Of a stretch of DNA of 64,000 nucleotides, positions 15,457-23,523 are shown in pieces. Position 1 is the first letter of the stretch. The number at the start of each line of letters is the position of its first letter. This DNA comes from JAICJR01 sp963848495 (GTDB lineage: Bacteria; Actinomycetota; Thermoleophilia; Solirubrobacterales; Thermoleophilaceae). The stretch is from NCBI GenBank assembly GCA_963848495.1, contig CAWKDV010000003.1, positions 372,001 through 436,000 on the forward strand. The letters run 5' to 3'. The notes under the pieces are model-generated. The model did not search any database and was not told where the DNA came from. It worked only from the letters and a program-made list of their open reading frames with translations. Made by a program: the position numbers and the translations under genes.

Positions 15457-17325
15457 TCAGCGCACGCGGAACGAGGCTCGGGTCACCGCCCCGCCGGCGG
15501 TGGCGGTGATCCGGGCCTGACCGCGGACCAGTTTGGCCACCTTCAGCATGAAGGTGTTCGAGCCGGCGCCGGCGGAGACGCTGAAGCTGCCGAGGGTGGT
15601 CCACCTGCAGCGGCTGCCCTTGCAGCGGCCCCTGGCGAGCATGAAGCGCACGTGCACGGCCCGGTTGGCGGACAGGCCGACCTTGAGCGGCGAGCATCTG
15701 CGCGAGCAGGCCTTCGGGGAGCGGCTCCAGAGCTTCAGGCCGGTTAGCTTGAGCTTCGGAGGCTTGGGCGGCTCGCAGGCGTCGCCTACCCGGTTCCCGT
15801 TCGTGTCACGCTGATCGGTGTTCCGCACGCTGGGGCAGTTGTCGTAGAGGTCCGGGATCCCGTCGTTGTCGTCGTCGGGGTCGCACACGTCTCCGATGCC
15901 GTCGTGGTCGGCGTCCGCCTGGCTCGGGTTGGGCGCCGCGCGGCAGTTGTCGTGCGCGTTGGACACGCCGTCGTGGTCGTCGTCGAGCTGGTCCGGGTCG
16001 CAGGCGTCTCCGATGCCGTCGTGGTCGGCGTCGGACTGCGAGCTGTTGGGCGTCCCGAGGCAGTTGTCCGAGGCGTTGACCACGCCGTCCCCGTCGAGAT
16101 CGCCGTTCGGGCCAGCGTCGGTCACCGCCCTCATCGCATTGATGCGCCCGCCGCTCACGGCGTAGCCATTCAGCCAGGGCAGCGGATCCACCGAGCCCAT
16201 GACGATCTGCTTGAGCTCGATCGCGGTCAGGTTGGGGTTGACCTGCAGGGCCAGCGCCGCGGTGGCAGCAGCCTCAGGGCTCGCCATGGAGGTGCCGTCC
16301 TCCTCGGCGAAGCTGCCGTCGTTCAGGCCGGACACGATGCCCACTCCGGGAGCGAACACGTCGACGGACTGCGCGCCGTAGTTGGAGAAGTACGCCATGT
16401 CGTCGAGGTCGTCGGTGGCGCCGACGCAGAGGATGTTGTCGGGCGGTAGGGAGCAGGGGCTGTCCGGCGCGGTGTCGTTGTTCGAGCCGTCGTTGCCCGC
16501 GGCGACCACGTAGAGCGTGTTCGGGTGCGAGGCGATGACGTTGCTGATCGTCTGGGAGATCCCCGGGCGGCCGAGGCTGGCGTTCACGATCCGAGCGCCC
16601 ATCGCGCCCGCATAGTCGAAGCCCTGCGCGACGCTCGCGTCGGAGCCGCTGCCGTTCGCATCCAGCACGCGCACCTCGAGCAGCTTCGCGTTCGGCGCGA
16701 TGCCGGCGGTGCCGTAGGCATTACCCCTGACGGCGGCGATGATGCCCGACACGTGCGTGCCGTGGCCGTTCTGGTCATCCGGCACCGAATCGCCGTCGAT
16801 GTAGTCGTGGCCACCCGGGGCGAGCTGCGGCGCCAGGTCCGTCGATGCGAGGTACGCGCCGGTGTCGGTCACCGCAACGGTCACCCCCGCGCCCGTGCTC
16901 TGACCCCAGGCATCCACGGCGTCGATGCCGCCGTTGCCCGAGAGCGGCGCGAGCAGCGACCACTGGTCCCACCACCAGGTGTCATTGGTCAGCGCGTGCA
17001 GCGGCGCGTTCGGCTCCGCGTACGCGACGCGCGGGTCGGCGTTCAGCTCCCTGAGCGCCTCGACCAGGTGCCCCTGCGGCACGCGCAGCACCTCGGTGTG
17101 CGGGAGCCGCATCATCGAGACGAGGCTGCCGTTCGCGTCGCGCCGGACGTCCGAGCGCTGGGCGGCCGACAGGCCGTCGTCGCGCCTGACGATGATCTCG
17201 TCGATGCCCTGGCGCTGGAGCGCCTGGGCGTCGCTCGACGGGTCCGCCGAAGCGGCTTGAGGCAGGACGAGCGCCGCCACGGCGAGCAGCGCCGGTCCCA
17301 ATGTACGTATGGCCTTCCCTGGCAT
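15457..17325 (-). CDS. Secreted subtilisin-family (S8) protease with thrombospondin type 3 repeats
   Basis: 622 residues. Signal peptide 1-27; an I9-type propeptide about 35-107; S8 catalytic domain about 115-400 with D154 (TDTGA), H188 (NGHGTHVSG), oxyanion N278 (AAGNDG) and S346 (GTSMASP). Residues about 409-518 hold several calcium-binding thrombospondin type 3 units (DLDGDGVVNASDNC, DADHDGIGDACDPD, DDDNDGIPDLYDNC). The last 100 residues form a beta-rich domain with a CSRRC pair, similar to tails on other exported proteins here. All triad residues are present, so it should be active after export and calcium loading. Substrate unknown. Confidence 0.92.
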   Translation of the reverse strand: MPGKAIRTLGPALLAVAALVLPQAASADPSSDAQALQRQGIDEIIVRRDDGLSAAQRSDVRRDANGSLVSMMRLPHTEVLRVPQGHLVEALRELNADPRVAYAEPNAPLHALTNDTWWWDQWSLLAPLSGNGGIDAVDAWGQSTGAGVTVAVTDTGAYLASTDLAPQLAPGGHDYIDGDSVPDDQNGHGTHVSGIIAAVRGNAYGTAGIAPNAKLLEVRVLDANGSGSDASVAQGFDYAGAMGARIVNASLGRPGISQTISNVIASHPNTLYVVAAGNDGSNNDTAPDSPCSLPPDNILCVGATDDLDDMAYFSNYGAQSVDVFAPGVGIVSGLNDGSFAEEDGTSMASPEAAATAALALQVNPNLTAIELKQIVMGSVDPLPWLNGYAVSGGRINAMRAVTDAGPNGDLDGDGVVNASDNCLGTPNSSQSDADHDGIGDACDPDQLDDDHDGVSNAHDNCRAAPNPSQADADHDGIGDVCDPDDDNDGIPDLYDNCPSVRNTDQRDTNGNRVGDACEPPKPPKLKLTGLKLWSRSPKACSRRCSPLKVGLSANRAVHVRFMLARGRCKGSRCRWTTLGSFSVSAGAGSNTFMLKVAKLVRGQARITATAGGAVTRASFRVR

Positions 17326-17410
17326 GGACTGCCATTTGCATCGGCGGCCCCGTCACTCAGCTTGATCCGAGGGCGTGGGAGGCTGGACGGTGCCCGGGTG
17401 ACTCAGGGCA

Positions 17411-18064
17411 CTAGGGCTCCACGAGCCCGCGGCGGATCGCGTAGCGGGTCAGCTCCACGCGGTCGCGCATGCCTAGCTTCTCCAGGATGTTCGCGCGGTG
17501 ACGCTCGACTGTCTTCTCGCTGATCACAAGCGTCTCGGCGATCTCGCGGCTCGTGTAGCCCTCGGCGATCAGCTTCACGATCTCGGTCTCGCGCGGGCTC
17601 AGCGGGTCGCCAGGCTGGTCGCCGGCGCGGGCCCGCTCCAGGTGGTCGCGGATCAGCGCGCTGATCGCCGCCGGGTAGAGGAACGGCTCGCCGCGCATCG
17701 TCGCGCGCACGGCTTCCACGAGGTCGCGGTCGACGACCGACTTGAGCACGTAGCCGGAGGCGCCCGCCCGCAGCGCCTCGAACAGGTACTGCTCGTTGTC
17801 GTGCATGGACAGGATCAGGACGCGCAGGTCCGGCCGGCGGCGCCCAAGCTCAGCCGCCGCGTGCAGCCCGGTCATGCGCGGCATCGTGACGTCGAGGATC
17901 GCCAGGTCCACGTCCTCCTGGAGCGCGCGCTGCACCGCCTCCGCCCCGTCCCCCACCTCCGCCACGACCTCCATGTCGGGCTCCGACTCGAGCACGAGCC
18001 GCAGGCCGCGGCGCACCACCGCGTGGTCGTCAGCCAGCAGGATGCGCGTCTTGAGCGAGCTCAT
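17411..18064 (-). CDS. NarL/LuxR-family response regulator
   Basis: 217 residues. Receiver domain 1-125 with acidic pair D12/D13, phospho-acceptor D58 (LAILDVTMPRMTG), S86 and K108 (YVLKSV). A LuxR-type HTH at about 150-205 (LSPRETEIVKLIAEGYTSREIAETL, SEKTVERHRANILEKL). All receiver residues are present. It overlaps the histidine kinase gene by 4 bp and is the last gene of a five-gene operon reading leftward from 21374. It is the only clear DNA-binding output of that operon. Confidence 0.93.
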   Translation of the reverse strand: MSSLKTRILLADDHAVVRRGLRLVLESEPDMEVVAEVGDGAEAVQRALQEDVDLAILDVTMPRMTGLHAAAELGRRRPDLRVLILSMHDNEQYLFEALRAGASGYVLKSVVDRDLVEAVRATMRGEPFLYPAAISALIRDHLERARAGDQPGDPLSPRETEIVKLIAEGYTSREIAETLVISEKTVERHRANILEKLGMRDRVELTRYAIRRGLVEP

Positions 18065-19050
18065 GCAACTTCCTCAGCGAGCGGCACGTCCAGCCTCACC
18101 TCGGTACCGCCGTCGGACCGCGCGCGCACCAGCAGGTCGGCGCCGACGAGCACCGCGCGCTCGCGCATGCCGCGCAGGCCGCCGCCGTCCTGGGCGTCGA
18201 TCCCGCGGCCGTGGTCGAGCACCTGCAGCGTGATCACGCCTCCGTGCGCGGCCAGCGCCAGCTCCACGCTGTCGCTCCCGGAGTGCCGCGCCGCGTTGGT
18301 CAGCGCCTCCTGCGCCACCCGGTAGATCACGAGCTCTGCCTCCTCGCCCATCGGAGGCAGCTCGCGGTCGAGGCGGCGGCGGACCGTCAGCCCGGTGCTC
18401 TGGGCGAACCGCTCGCTCAGGGCCACCAGCGCGCTGCCGAGGCCGAGGTCGTCGAGCGCCTCCGGGCGCAGCTCGAGCGAGATGCGGCGAACCTCCTCCA
18501 GCGTCTCGCGGGCGGTCTCCTGCGCCTCGTGCAGCTCGCGGCCGAGCACCGGGTCCGCGCGCTTCGCGCTGCGGCCGAGCTGCAGCAGCACGGCGGTGAG
18601 CGTCTGCCCCACCTCGTCGTGCAGCTCGCGTGAGATGCGCAGGCGCTCGCTCTCCTGGGCGGCGAGCACGCGCCGGGTCGAGTCGCGCCGCTCGATCTCG
18701 AGGCGCCCGAGCATCTCGTTGAACGTCACCGCCAGCTCCCGCGCCTCGGAGCCGTACGGACTCACCGGCACGCGCTGCCCGGGCCGCGTGAGGTCCACCC
18801 GCCGCGCCAGCGCCGTGAGGGCCTCGAGGGGCCCGAGCGCCCGGCGCAGGAGGTAGAGGTTGATCCCGGCGACGAGCACGAGCGCCGCGAGCAGCACCAG
18901 CGCCTCGCCCGCGGCGAACGAGCTCAGCTTGTGCGGTGAGACCACGAGGATCGTCACGGCGCAGGCGGCCACGAGCAGGATCGCGTTGGTGGCGGCCACG
19001 CGCTGGAACAGGGGCGTGTAGCCCCGCGGGGAACGGCTTGGAGGTGTCAT
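18061..19050 (-). CDS. Sensor histidine kinase, NarX/DesK type (HisKA_3)
   Basis: 329 residues. Two membrane helices (about 18-38 and 48-68) with almost no external loop, a HAMP-like linker (about 66-120), then a HisKA_3 dimerisation domain with phospho-acceptor H144 (RISRELHDEVGQTL) and a HATPase domain with N box (QEALTNAARHSG) and G box (DHGRGI). With no extracellular sensor it probably senses a membrane or intramembrane signal, perhaps through its operon's TerC-like protein (inference). Cognate regulator: the overlapping NarL gene. A 12-base gap follows the upstream receiver gene and holds short 7-base repeats. Confidence 0.92.
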   Translation of the reverse strand: MTPPSRSPRGYTPLFQRVAATNAILLVAACAVTILVVSPHKLSSFAAGEALVLLAALVLVAGINLYLLRRALGPLEALTALARRVDLTRPGQRVPVSPYGSEARELAVTFNEMLGRLEIERRDSTRRVLAAQESERLRISRELHDEVGQTLTAVLLQLGRSAKRADPVLGRELHEAQETARETLEEVRRISLELRPEALDDLGLGSALVALSERFAQSTGLTVRRRLDRELPPMGEEAELVIYRVAQEALTNAARHSGSDSVELALAAHGGVITLQVLDHGRGIDAQDGGGLRGMRERAVLVGADLLVRARSDGGTEVRLDVPLAEEVA

Positions 19051-19053
19051 CTC

Positions 19054-19074
19054 AGCTGTCAGCTAAGCACTAAG
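19054..19074. repeat. Three-unit heptamer repeat between receiver and kinase genes
   Basis: On the minus strand: CTTAGTG, CTTAGCT, GACAGCT, period 7. The word GTGCTTA/GTGCTTG recurs in the array at 42608. Short and degenerate, noted because the same period appears at two other places in the window. Confidence 0.35.
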
Positions 19075-19671
19075 GCTGCCGCGCACCACGCCGGCCGAGC
19101 GGCGGCTGGGCACTCGCCGCAGCCGTTCGACCATCCCCCAGCGGCGCGCCTCGAGCCATTCCGGCGTCACCCCGAGCACGCCGGCGATCTCAGCCGGCTC
19201 GGTGCCGGCGACCAGCATTGCGAGGATCGGCAGGTCGTCCGGCTCGAGGCACTCGGCCACGGTGGCGTGGGCGGCGGGGCTGATCGGGGGCACGGCCCCG
19301 CCGCCGCCTGCCACCGTCCGGATCGCGCGACAGAGATGCTCGGCCAGCGCCGACTTGTGGACCACGCCGTCGGCACCGGCGATCACCGCTGCGAGGGCCA
19401 GCGGCCCGTCTGCGAACGCGGAGTAGAGGAGCACCCTCACGGGGCTCGGCAGTTCCTTGAGCTGGCGGCAGAGCGTGAGGCCGTCGCGGTCGCCGAGCTG
19501 GAAGTCGACGATCGCCACGTCCGGCCGCAGCTCCCGCGCCAGCTCGAGCGCCTCGCGCGCCCCGGCGGCGGCGGCCACGGGCTCGAGGTCGGGCTCGTCG
19601 GCGAGCAGCGCGGCGAGGCCGCCGCGAACCGCGGCGTGGTCGTCCACTACGAGCAGCCGGTGCGCCGCCAT
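19063..19671 (-). CDS. Response-regulator receiver protein with diverged HTH
   Basis: 202 residues. Receiver: D10/D11, D56 (VAIVDFQLGDRDG) and K106 (VVHKSAL). The C-terminal part (about 130-190, DLPILAMLVAGTEPAEIAGVLGVTPEWLEARR) has the rhythm of a LuxR HTH but lacks its normal recognition-helix consensus, so DNA binding is doubtful. It starts at a TGATG junction with the TerC gene. It is a paralog of the receiver gene at 20784-21374 (VDFQLG against VDYQLG, same C-terminal layout). The two flank the TerC gene, which suggests that membrane protein belongs to the signalling circuit. Confidence 0.8.
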   Translation of the reverse strand: MAAHRLLVVDDHAAVRGGLAALLADEPDLEPVAAAAGAREALELARELRPDVAIVDFQLGDRDGLTLCRQLKELPSPVRVLLYSAFADGPLALAAVIAGADGVVHKSALAEHLCRAIRTVAGGGGAVPPISPAAHATVAECLEPDDLPILAMLVAGTEPAEIAGVLGVTPEWLEARRWGMVERLRRVPSRRSAGVVRGSLSA

Positions 19672-20787
19672 CAGGGCACACCCGCCGCGGCCACGACCGC
19701 CGCTCCCGCCAGCGCCGCGATCGCTCCCGCGAACACGAACCCCCGCCCGCGCCCGCCGCTCGCACGCTCCGCGTGGGTCATCACGCGCCGCACGAGCCGC
19801 TCGGCCGAGGCGAACTCGAGCGCGAGCATGCCCACGCCGATCGCGACGAACAGCAGGCCGGGTCCGGGCAGGACGAGCATCACGAGGCCCGCGCAGGTCA
19901 CGCCCAACGCCAGGCAGGCGAAGGCGAGTCGCAGGACTAGGGAACGGCTGCGGTGGCGCTCGCGGCGCTCGCCGAGCTCGTCGACGAACGCCAGCACCCG
20001 CGGCCCCAGCGGTCGCCGGCCCGCCGCCAGCGACGCCGCCGTTCCCACGAGCAGCACGAGCACCACCGCCGCCACGCTCACCGCGGGGCCAATGTGCACG
20101 AGGTCCTCGGTGAGCAGCTTCAGGGCCACCAGCGCGAGCAGCGCAGCCAGCGTCTGCTGCAGGTAGCGCAGCCTGCCGAGCAGGCCGTCGGCCAGCACGA
20201 ACAGCGCGCCGAGGCCGAGCAGGGCCATCGCGTTGGCCAGCCAGATCATCAGCGGATCGCGGGTGATGGCCAGCGCCGCGGGCACGCTGTCGAGCGCGAA
20301 CGCGAGATCCGCGAGCACCACCGCCACCAGGCAGACCAGGAACGGGCTGGCGCCGGGCACGATCCGCCGGGCGGCCCGCACGGCCGCCCGTCCGCTCGGG
20401 GTCGCCGTGCTGCGGGCCGCCCTTCAGCATGCGCCAGGCCAGGTAGAGGAGCAGCGCGCCGAGCAGGTAGAGCAGCGGCTCGAAGCGGTCCACCAGCGCG
20501 ACGCCGCCGAGGATGGCCAGTGCGCGCAGCACGATCGCGCCGGCGATGCCCCACCAGAGCAGGCGCCTGCGCTCCTCGCCCGCGATCCCGAAGGCGCCGA
20601 ACAGCAGCAGGAAGACCACGACGTTGTCGAGCGACAGCGCCCGCTCGATCAGGTACGTGCTGGCGTACGCGCCGGCGTCGGCCGAGCCGCGCGCCAGCCA
20701 AATCGCGACGCCGACGAGCGCGGCGGCGCCGAGCCAGGCGATCGACGCGATCGCCGCCCCGCGCAGGCGGCCCGCCTCGCTCGTCAT
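19671..20787 (-). CDS. TerC-family membrane protein fused to a PGPGW domain (one frameshift)
   Basis: ATG 20787 begins a TerC-like integral membrane protein: ERALSLDNVVVFLLLFGAFG is the first conserved acidic helix. Near bases 20375-20395 the frame must shift by one; the other frame then continues the family (ADLAFALDSVPAALAITRDP, then NAMALLGLGALFVLADGL). After the TerC part comes a second membrane module with LPGPGLLFVAIGVGMLALEF, matching the PGPGW transmembrane family. TerC proteins are linked to metal (Mn, Ca) export and tellurite resistance. The uninterrupted similarity on both sides points to a sequencing error or recent mutation. The start overlaps the upstream receiver gene (ATGA) and the stop overlaps the next (TGATG). 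Confidence 0.72.
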
Positions 20788-21374
20788 AGAGCGCGCACCC
20801 CGGCGAGCTGCTCCTCCTCGAGCGCTTCGAGCATGCGTCGCCGCCGGACCGCCAGCGCGTCCGGGGCGATGCGCAGCGCGTCCGCGATCTCGTCCTCGGG
20901 CGTCTCGCTCAGCAGCAGGCCGAGCAGCGGCTGGTCCTCGGCGTCCAGGCGGCCGCGCATGGCCTCGGCGATCTCGGGCGCGACGGGCGGCAGCACGCGG
21001 CGGCCCTTGGCAACCGCGTGGATCGCCCAGCTCACCTCGGTGCCGAGCGATCCCTTGCTGACCAGCCCGTCCGCGCCCGCCACCAGCGCCCGGACCGCGA
21101 GTGCGGAGTCGGCGTAGGCCGAGTAGACCAGCACCCGCGGGGGTCGCGGCAGGCCCTTCAGCATGATGCTGAGCGCCAGGCCGTCGCGCTTGCCGCGGCC
21201 GAGCTGATAGTCGACCACCGCGACGTCGGGCGCCCTGCGCAGGCCCTCGATCAGGGCCTCGCGCGCGGTCGACGCCACTCCTACGAGCTCGATCTCCTCC
21301 TCTTCGGCGAGCAGATCGGTGAGCCCGTGGCGGACGGCCAGATGGTCGTCGACGGCAAGCACGCGAATGGGCAT
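20784..21374 (-). CDS. Response-regulator receiver protein with diverged HTH (first operon gene)
   Basis: 196 residues from ATG 21374; an upstream in-frame start (21422) only adds arginine-rich residues. Receiver residues D9/D10, D55 (VAVVDYQLGRGKRDG) and K107 (LVSKGSL) are present. The C-terminal domain (about 130-196, PLLGLLLSETPEDEIADALRIAPDALAVRRR) resembles a degenerate LuxR-type HTH, as in its paralog at 19063-19671. First gene of the leftward operon, coupled to TerC by 4 bp. It may be a phosphate sink, an intermediate, or a regulator with altered DNA specificity. Confidence 0.8.
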   Translation of the reverse strand: MPIRVLAVDDHLAVRHGLTDLLAEEEEIELVGVASTAREALIEGLRRAPDVAVVDYQLGRGKRDGLALSIMLKGLPRPPRVLVYSAYADSALAVRALVAGADGLVSKGSLGTEVSWAIHAVAKGRRVLPPVAPEIAEAMRGRLDAEDQPLLGLLLSETPEDEIADALRIAPDALAVRRRRMLEALEEEQLAGVRAL

Positions 21375-21426
21375 GCACCGAGCCTGGCGGGTGCGGCCCC
21401 GCGCGCACATCCGGGCCACCATGTAT

Positions 21427-21441
21427 CCCGCCCCAAGCGGG
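21427..21441 (-). terminator. Short hairpin between rfbG and the signalling operon
   Basis: CCCGC (21427-21431) and GCGGG (21437-21441) with a five-base loop, seven bases after the rfbG stop on the minus strand. Weak and without a U-tail; it could separate the rfbFG transcript from the downstream receiver operon. Confidence 0.3.
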
Positions 21442-21447
21442 CCCCCA

Positions 21448-22422
21448 TCAAGCGCTCAGATGGCTCGCGTACCAGGCGTAGGTTTCCTCGAGGCCGCGGT
21501 CGAGGTCCCAGCTCGGCCGCCAGCCGAGCTGGTCGCGGATGGCGCTCGAGTCGAGCCACTGGCGGTCGATCTCGCCCGCCGGGGTGCCCTCCCCCGCGAT
21601 CTGCGGCTCGATCGCGCGTCCCGAGGCGGCGATCACCCGCCGCACCAGCTCGAGCACCGACATCGGAGCGCCGTTGCCGGCGTTCCAGGCGCGGCCGCGG
21701 TGCTCCGGCCGCTCGAGCGAGGCGGCCACCGCCAGGTAGGCCTCCACGGCGTCCTCGACGTAGAGGAAGTCGCGCTGCGGCGTGCCGTCCGAGCGGATCA
21801 GCGGCCGCTCGCCGCGCACGAGCGCCTGGATCGTGTCCGGCACGATGCGCGTGAAGTTGAGGTCGCCGCCGCCGTAGACGTTGGCCAGCCGCGTGACGGC
21901 CACCGGCAGCCCATACGTCTCGGCGTAGGAGCGGGCGATGAAGTCGGCGCAGGCCTTCGACACCTCGTACGGGTGGCGCGGCTCGAGCGGGAACTCCTCG
22001 CGATACGGGAGCCGCTCGTGGGCGCCGTAGGCCTTGTCCGAGGAGGCCACCACGATCCGCTCCACCCCGCCGGCCACGCGGCAGGCCTCGAGAAGCAGGT
22101 AGCTGCCGCGGATGTTCGTCTCCCAGGTGGGGAGAGGCGAGCGGTGGGCGGCGCCGACGATCGGCTGGGCGGCGAGGTGGAAGACGGTGCCGACCTGCTG
22201 CTCGCGCAGGAGCCGCAGCAGCGAGTCGTGGTCGAGCAGGTCGCCGTCGACGAGCCGGCAGCGCTCGGCCAGTCCCGCCGTGGCGAAGTACGAGAGCGGC
22301 GGCACCTCGCGGCGGAGCGCCACCACGGTCGCGCCCACCTGGAGCAGCCGCTCCACGAGCCGCGAACCGATGAACCCCTCGGCGCCGGTGACCAGCACCG
22401 GCATGCCGCCGTAGCGGCTCAT
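21448..22422 (-). CDS. rfbG: CDP-glucose 4,6-dehydratase
   Basis: 324-residue extended SDR converting CDP-glucose to CDP-4-keto-6-deoxyglucose. N-terminal Rossmann motif GAEGFIG; catalytic strand SSDKAYG, characteristic of this subgroup rather than UDP-sugar epimerases; YEVSK catalytic pair; ANVYGGGDLNFTRIVPD and SDGTPQRDFLYVEDAVEAY match RfbG proteins. Overlaps rfbF by 4 bp, so synthesis and dehydration of CDP-glucose are coupled. The usual next enzymes (rfbH, abequose- or tyvelose-type genes) are not adjacent, so the final sugar is unclear. Confidence 0.85.
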   Translation of the reverse strand: MSRYGGMPVLVTGAEGFIGSRLVERLLQVGATVVALRREVPPLSYFATAGLAERCRLVDGDLLDHDSLLRLLREQQVGTVFHLAAQPIVGAAHRSPLPTWETNIRGSYLLLEACRVAGGVERIVVASSDKAYGAHERLPYREEFPLEPRHPYEVSKACADFIARSYAETYGLPVAVTRLANVYGGGDLNFTRIVPDTIQALVRGERPLIRSDGTPQRDFLYVEDAVEAYLAVAASLERPEHRGRAWNAGNGAPMSVLELVRRVIAASGRAIEPQIAGEGTPAGEIDRQWLDSSAIRDQLGWRPSWDLDRGLEETYAWYASHLSA

Positions 22423-23147
22423 GTCTCGACGAGCGCCCGCCAGGGCGCCTCGCCGCGCTCCCAGAGCTCGTTCAGGAGCAGGGTGTCCTTGTAGGTGTCC
22501 ATGCAGTCCCAGAAGCCCTCGTGCCTGAACGCGAACAGATCACCCGCCTGGGCCAGCCGCTCGAGCGGTGCGCGCTCGAGCACGTCGTCCGGCCCGATCG
22601 CATCGAGCGCGCGCGGCTCCATCACCATGAAGCCGCCGTTCACCCAGCTCTCCAGGCGCGGTTTCTCGTGGAAGCCCGCCACGCGGCCGTCATCGGCGAG
22701 CCGGGCTACTCCCCAGGGGTTCTCGGGACGCACGACCGTGATGGTCGCCGCCCCGCCCCGTCGGCCGTGAAACGCGAGCAGGGCGCCGAGGTCGATGTCG
22801 GCCACGCCGTCCGCGTAGGTCAGGCAGAAGGTGCCGCCCGCCAGCTCGTCGCGTGCGCGGTGCAGCCGGCCGCCCGTGGGGGTGTCGGCGCCGGTGTCGA
22901 GGCAGCGCACGTCCCAGCCGAGCGTCTCGGCGAAGCGCTCCACCTGCCCAGCGCCGTTGCCCGTGAGCAGCAGGAAGCGCTCGAACCCCTGCGCCGCGTA
23001 CAGCGACATCACGTGCCAGAGGATCGGGCGGCCGCCGATCTCGACCAGGGGCTTGGGCACGGCGGACTCGCTCGCGCGCATGCGCGAGCCCTTCCCGCCG
23101 CACAAGATGGCTACGAGGGGAAGGCGAGATGACGGATCACTGATCAC
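22419..23147 (-). CDS. rfbF: Glucose-1-phosphate cytidylyltransferase
   Basis: 242 residues making CDP-glucose from CTP and glucose-1-phosphate. Nucleotide-binding loop ILCGGKGSRMRASES with PKPLVEIGGRPILWH, then TYADGVADID (metal-binding aspartate) and VNGGFMVME, and the terminal WDCMDTYKDTLLLNELW typical of RfbF. GTG at 23147 is the only reasonable start and lies inside the left arm of a heptamer-repeat hairpin, so its first four residues come from the repeat. Co-translated with rfbG. Confidence 0.88.
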   Translation of the reverse strand: MISDPSSRLPLVAILCGGKGSRMRASESAVPKPLVEIGGRPILWHVMSLYAAQGFERFLLLTGNGAGQVERFAETLGWDVRCLDTGADTPTGGRLHRARDELAGGTFCLTYADGVADIDLGALLAFHGRRGGAATITVVRPENPWGVARLADDGRVAGFHEKPRLESWVNGGFMVMEPRALDAIGPDDVLERAPLERLAQAGDLFAFRHEGFWDCMDTYKDTLLLNELWERGEAPWRALVET

Positions 23148-23197
23148 AGATCACAACTGCCTTTCCGTGATCGGTGATCCGTGATCCGTGATCCGTG
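23135..23197. repeat. Heptamer array forming a long hairpin between cysO and rfbF
   Basis: Period-7 units: three GATCAC(T/A) copies (23135-23155), a 12-base spacer region, then four ATC(C/G)GTG copies (23170-23197). Left and right halves are inverted: 23132-23154 pairs with 23167-23189 at 21 of 23 positions, loop 12 bases. It lies between two minus-strand genes and includes the rfbF GTG start. It may terminate cysO transcription or control rfbF translation. The same heptamer (GTGATCC) makes up the array at 42608. Confidence 0.75.
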
Positions 23198-23198
23198 C

Positions 23199-23474
23199 TC
23201 AGCCGCCCGCGACCGCAGGAAGGATGGTCACTTCATCCCCATCCTCCACTGCCGTGTCCAAGCCGTCCAGAAACCTGATGTCCTCGCCCTCGACGTAGAC
23301 GTTCACGAAGCGGCGCAGATCGCCGTCCTCGGCGATCCGCTCGCGCAGGCCGTCGAAGCGCTCGTACAGCCCGTCGAGCACCTCGCCGACGGTGGACGCA
23401 TCATCGACACTGGCCTCGGACTCGCCGCCCGTGACGCTGCGCAACTGAGTTGGGATCTTGACCGTGACCGCCAT
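23199..23474 (-). CDS. cysO: CysO-type ubiquitin-like sulfur carrier protein
   Basis: 91-residue beta-grasp protein of the MoaD/ThiS superfamily. The exposed C-terminal Gly-Gly in VTILPAVAGG can be thiocarboxylated to carry sulfide; this ending, FVNVYVEGEDIRFLDGL and the overall length closely match mycobacterial CysO as I remember it, which gives sulfur to an O-phosphoserine-using cysteine synthase (CysM). Here the partner PLP enzyme, 49 bases upstream, is threonine-synthase-like, and both lie behind a SAM riboswitch. No JAB peptidase (Mec) or CysM is next to it. Likely a sulfur donor for homocysteine formation in this setting (inference). Confidence 0.88.
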   Translation of the reverse strand: MAVTVKIPTQLRSVTGGESEASVDDASTVGEVLDGLYERFDGLRERIAEDGDLRRFVNVYVEGEDIRFLDGLDTAVEDGDEVTILPAVAGG

Positions 23475-23523
23475 GGGGGCGCGTATCTTAGAGGCAGGGT
23501 CTGTGCCGACGTCTGCCCGTCTA

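Noticed and set aside
16584..16975. Short antisense ORFs within the subtilisin gene
   Set aside because: They follow the codon pattern of the real gene's complementary or shifted frames and carry no start signal or motif.
19063..21408. A single 781-codon frame on the minus strand
   Set aside because: It fuses a shadow of the first receiver gene, the N-terminal half of TerC and the second receiver in one accidental frame; junctions and ribosome starts show separate genes.
23135..23197. Heptamer arrays as DnaA boxes or an origin
   Set aside because: GTGATCC does not match the TTATCCACA box, and there are no replication genes nearby.
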